Assembly: GCF_902477725.1 (NCBI RefSeq) | Contig: NZ_CABSIF010000014.1 | Location: 1 to 64,000, forward strand | Origin: an uncultured Desulfovibrio sp. | Lineage (GTDB): Bacteria; Desulfobacterota; Desulfovibrionia; Desulfovibrionales; Desulfovibrionaceae | Direction of reading: 5' to 3' | Length of the DNA: 64,000 bases | Shown: positions 61,104 to 64,000 of the stretch, piece by piece | How positions within the stretch are numbered: position 1 is the stretch's first letter | How the letters are laid out: every line of letters begins with the position of its first letter | Program-made: the position numbers and the translations under genes | Notes under the pieces: generated by a model | The model's database searches: none | Seen by the model: the letters and a program-made list of their open reading frames with translations, nothing else | What the model was told of the DNA's origin: nothing

Positions 61104-62417
61104 ATGAAGGTTCCTCCTGTCTTAATTTTTTTTGACGCGACACCCTTGGCCCTTTGGGAGCAAGCAGATATCCATAAAGTAGGTATCGGGCGGATGGCCA
61201 CGCGAACCCTTAGGGCGTTGCTCCTTCGTGACGATGTCCATGTTGAACTTGTGTGCCCGTGCGGCATGGAAGAATTCGTACAGCGTTTTCAGGCCAAAAA
61301 TAATTGGGCATGCAAGGCAGATGTCATCGCTATTGCGCAGCCTCCAAGGAGAGGGCGTTTTTTACACCTAAAGGAGTGGGCCAAGAAGCTGGGCCGTAAG
61401 CTCCTCGCTCCTTTACCGAGCAAGCTGCAGGGCGGGATCAAGCGTCTGGCGAAAGTTTGCCCGTTTGCATCTTACGCTCGGCCAGATAAAACGCTACGGA
61501 AAGTTGTGTCTTCGCGTTTACCTGCACAGGGCGTAGCTGTTTGGTTCTCTTGTTTTCAGCCAATACCAGAGAGTATTGCCCACATCCCAGGTCTGCAGAC
61601 ACATGTAGTGTTACACGATATTATTCCCTTACGCTTGACATCCAAACACCCATTCCAAGCTCCATGTCTGGATCTTATGAACCAGCACCTGCAAAAGGCA
61701 GATGTTATCTGGGCTAATTCTCAGTTTACCAGATCTGATTTTCTTGAGTATTTCTCCGCTGAGCACAAGAACAATGTATACGTGGCCTTGCACGGCGGCG
61801 GAGATCATTTTCGGCCATCGTGTCCAGAGCAAATTACCGCCAGCCTTACGATGTACGGCGTACCTGAGCAAGATCCTTACTTCGTGTGCCTTGCCACACT
61901 TGAGCCCCGAAAAGGACTCTCGATTGTAATCAAAGCCTTTAAGCGCCTCGCTGAAAAACGAACGGACATCCATTTGATCCTGATCGGGCAAAATGGGTGG
62001 AATTGCGGCAAAATTTTGCGGGAAGGGGCAGAGACCGGGCGCATTCATCTGACTGGTTTTGCATCAGACCAAACTGTAGCTGCACTTTTGACCGGTTGTC
62101 ATGGTTTTTTATACATGTCTGAATATGAGGGCTTCGGGCTCCCCGTATTGGAAGCCATGTCTTGCGGAGCCCCGGTCATAGCAGCTGCAAGCACTTCACT
62201 ATTGGAAGTTGCCGACAATGCAGCGATTCTTGTACCACCGGGCGACGTAGCCTCTCTTAGCCGTAACATGTTGCGACTCCTTGACGATCCAGAATTGCGG
62301 GCAGATTTGAGGCACCGAGGCTTAATCTGGGCACCGAAATTCACTTGGAAAAGATTTGTTGAAACTATCCTGAGGGGCATTAAGGCAAGGAAAGAAGAAA
62401 GTACTTCTGTCCATTAG
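61104..62417 (+). CDS. Glycosyltransferase family 4
   Basis: 437 aa starting MKVPPVLIFFDATPLALWEQ. The acceptor half has VVLHDIIPLRL and ANSQFTRSDFLEYF. The donor half has FVCLATLEPRKGLSIVIKAF and the GT4 block FLYMSEYEGFGLPVLEAMSC with GAPVIAA. This pattern is that of WbaZ/RfaG-type mannosyl- or related transferases. I chose ATG 61104, with GAAG upstream; earlier codons overlap the previous gene. Confidence 0.88.
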   Translation: MKVPPVLIFFDATPLALWEQADIHKVGIGRMATRTLRALLLRDDVHVELVCPCGMEEFVQRFQAKNNWACKADVIAIAQPPRRGRFLHLKEWAKKLGRKLLAPLPSKLQGGIKRLAKVCPFASYARPDKTLRKVVSSRLPAQGVAVWFSCFQPIPESIAHIPGLQTHVVLHDIIPLRLTSKHPFQAPCLDLMNQHLQKADVIWANSQFTRSDFLEYFSAEHKNNVYVALHGGGDHFRPSCPEQITASLTMYGVPEQDPYFVCLATLEPRKGLSIVIKAFKRLAEKRTDIHLILIGQNGWNCGKILREGAETGRIHLTGFASDQTVAALLTGCHGFLYMSEYEGFGLPVLEAMSCGAPVIAAASTSLLEVADNAAILVPPGDVASLSRNMLRLLDDPELRADLRHRGLIWAPKFTWKRFVETILRGIKARKEESTSVH

Positions 62418-62467
62418 TGCGCTCAACTGTTACTGCGATTAATAATTAAAAATGGGGCACATGTACC

Positions 62468-64000
62468 ATGTCTCTTTTTGTTAATTTTAAGAATATGTTG
62501 TTTAAGGACTTTTTAGTAATTTACAAAATAGTTCCATCATATATACAACGAAAAGTTCTATTTGTGTTTTTACTTATGATTTTCCTTGCTATTTTTGAAG
62601 CATGCTCTGTGCTTTCTTTGTCATTTTTGGCATTGAGCATCACTTCGCCCGATAAGGTAATGGAGCTGTCGTTTGTTAGCCAAATATTCGCTACTTTCCC
62701 TGTGTTCCAAAAACTGCAGGCGGATGTCCGAATGTTTGCACTCTGGGTGGCTGTCCTAGTCGCAGTTCTGACAGCCGCGAAGAATATCATGTCTGGGCTT
62801 GTTGGGGCGCGTACGGCCATCCTTGGAGAAACCGTTTCCCTTTATGCCGGGGATACTCTATTTCAATATTATTTGAATAGCCCATATCTTGATTATCTTT
62901 CTGGAAAAACGCAGCATATTTTCCAAGTTATTTCCTGGCGCGGGCAGCTAGGATTCTTTCTCGTTAATTTGATGCAAGTCTATACCTATATTTTTATTTC
63001 GGCTTCTCTGTTTTTAATACTTGTTTCGGCTACCCCGGAAGTTTTACTCATAACTTTGGGTGCTGTTGCTATATTGTGCTATTTTATTTATAAAACTATA
63101 AAAAAGGCTGTTGATATTGCAGGAAAAGAATCATCGGAATACTCTAATGTTGAGTATCTTGCTCTTGATAATGCCAAACGTGGCATGATGGAAGTCCATA
63201 TTTATCGTCAACAACAGTATTTTTTTAATGCTTTTCATACGGCTGGTTCTAAAGCAATGCCAAGCCGTGCTCTTATCACAGTTGCACCACCTATCCCAAC
63301 TTGGATTCTGGAAAGTGTTGCTTTTATTGTGATCCCGGCAACGCTCTGGATAATGGTAGGGCTCTATGATGCATCCATGTCTCGCATCACAGGCGTCTTG
63401 ACCATGATCATGCTGGCGTCTTGGCGAGTGTTGCCCTTACTCAATCGGTCGATGACTAACATGGTAGCACTGAGAGGGGCACGTTATGCAGCCCTGCAGT
63501 GCGTGGATTTTCTTCAAAAAATTCATGAAAATCCGTTGCCTGAGCCGGAAAAAGCTGCAAAACGGCTTGAATTTTCCGAAGGAATTGCGTTTGACAATGT
63601 TTCTTTTTGCTATCCGTTGTCAGAGCAACCCAGCCTTCAAAGCGTATCTTTCAAAATTTTTAAAGGAAAAAGCCTGGGGATCATCGGGCAGTCTGGCGCA
63701 GGTAAAAGTTCCTTGGCCAACATCCTTAGTGGACTTATTAAACCCACGGCGGGGCGGATGCTCGTGGATGGCAAAGAACTATCTGCATCGGAGCAAGTTG
63801 CATATATGCTGGGGGTGGGTTATGTGGCGCAGGCTCCATACCTCGCGCCAGGAACCCTTGCGCAAAACGTAGCATTCAGCCAATGGGGACGAGCATATGA
63901 TCCGGAAAAGGTACGGGACGCTTGTCGACTTGCCCATCTGGACATTGTAGATACGCACCCCCGAGGCATTGAACTACCTATAGGGGAAGGTGGAACCGGT
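62468..64000 (+). CDS. ABC exporter (fused membrane and ATPase domains), partial
   Basis: Open to the end of the window; 511 codons visible. The first 350 residues form six membrane helices in the type I exporter layout (PglK/MsbA-like). The nucleotide-binding domain starts at about residue 370: FDNVSFCYPLSEQPSL, Walker A GIIGQSGAGKSS, Q-loop YVAQAPYLAPGTLAQNV. The window ends before the signature motif. It could flip a lipid-linked glycan or export a peptide. Its position after the glycosyltransferases favours glycan flipping. Confidence 0.88.
   Translation, partial: MSLFVNFKNMLFKDFLVIYKIVPSYIQRKVLFVFLLMIFLAIFEACSVLSLSFLALSITSPDKVMELSFVSQIFATFPVFQKLQADVRMFALWVAVLVAVLTAAKNIMSGLVGARTAILGETVSLYAGDTLFQYYLNSPYLDYLSGKTQHIFQVISWRGQLGFFLVNLMQVYTYIFISASLFLILVSATPEVLLITLGAVAILCYFIYKTIKKAVDIAGKESSEYSNVEYLALDNAKRGMMEVHIYRQQQYFFNAFHTAGSKAMPSRALITVAPPIPTWILESVAFIVIPATLWIMVGLYDASMSRITGVLTMIMLASWRVLPLLNRSMTNMVALRGARYAALQCVDFLQKIHENPLPEPEKAAKRLEFSEGIAFDNVSFCYPLSEQPSLQSVSFKIFKGKSLGIIGQSGAGKSSLANILSGLIKPTAGRMLVDGKELSASEQVAYMLGVGYVAQAPYLAPGTLAQNVAFSQWGRAYDPEKVRDACRLAHLDIVDTHPRGIELPIGEGGTG

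Overview
The window looks like chromosome from a Desulfovibrio-type sulfate reducer (Desulfovibrionaceae). The support is a hemA / HemX-like / Met8-like cluster of the kind those bacteria use for siroheme-based heme synthesis, a manganese-type pyrophosphatase, queE-queD, a pirin, HslU and an Mla-type transporter, all with high-GC codon use and strong Shine-Dalgarno sites. This is inferred from gene content only; no search was run.

Bases 1-45,000 are mostly housekeeping genes in short operons, often joined by 1-nt (TGATG) or 4-nt (ATGA) overlaps. In order: a small unknown gene; an outer-membrane barrel protein; tRNA-Ser; fabI with a 46-aa membrane peptide; hisD-purC; grpE; an Mla-type lipid transport operon (mlaE-mlaF-mlaD-pqiC) ending in a c-di-GMP phosphodiesterase; polA; tilS; the tetrapyrrole operon; two glycosyltransferases; a membrane protein; ybgF-like, dprA and xer; ppaC; a lipoprotein; an HlyD adaptor; queE-queD; a YcaO/methyltransferase pair; prmA; an M23 peptidase; pirin; znuACB; tpx; and hslU with tRNA-Lys. 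Non-coding repeats lie between several of these genes. A composite repeat occurs in opposite orientations at about 14.5-15.3 kb and 31.9-32.5 kb. Two families of long hairpins also occur, one in three copies and one in two.

From about 45.6 kb the character changes. After tRNA-Leu(CAA) come a decayed IS3-family element, a second transposase fragment and about 700 bases with no convincing gene. Then a lower-GC accessory locus runs to the window end. It begins with a radical SAM protein and an FkbM-type methyltransferase that share the same N-terminal domain. All four enzymes expected to convert sedoheptulose 7-phosphate to GDP-D-glycero-alpha-D-manno-heptose follow (GmhA, HddA, GmhB, HddC). Among and after them lie four glycosyltransferases, one of 935 aa, a second, AT-rich FkbM methyltransferase, and an ABC exporter cut off by the window end. 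The simplest reading is a locus for making and exporting a heptose-containing, methylated glycan or glycoconjugate. The radical SAM and methyltransferase pair, tied together by a shared domain, is the best candidate for something not yet described.
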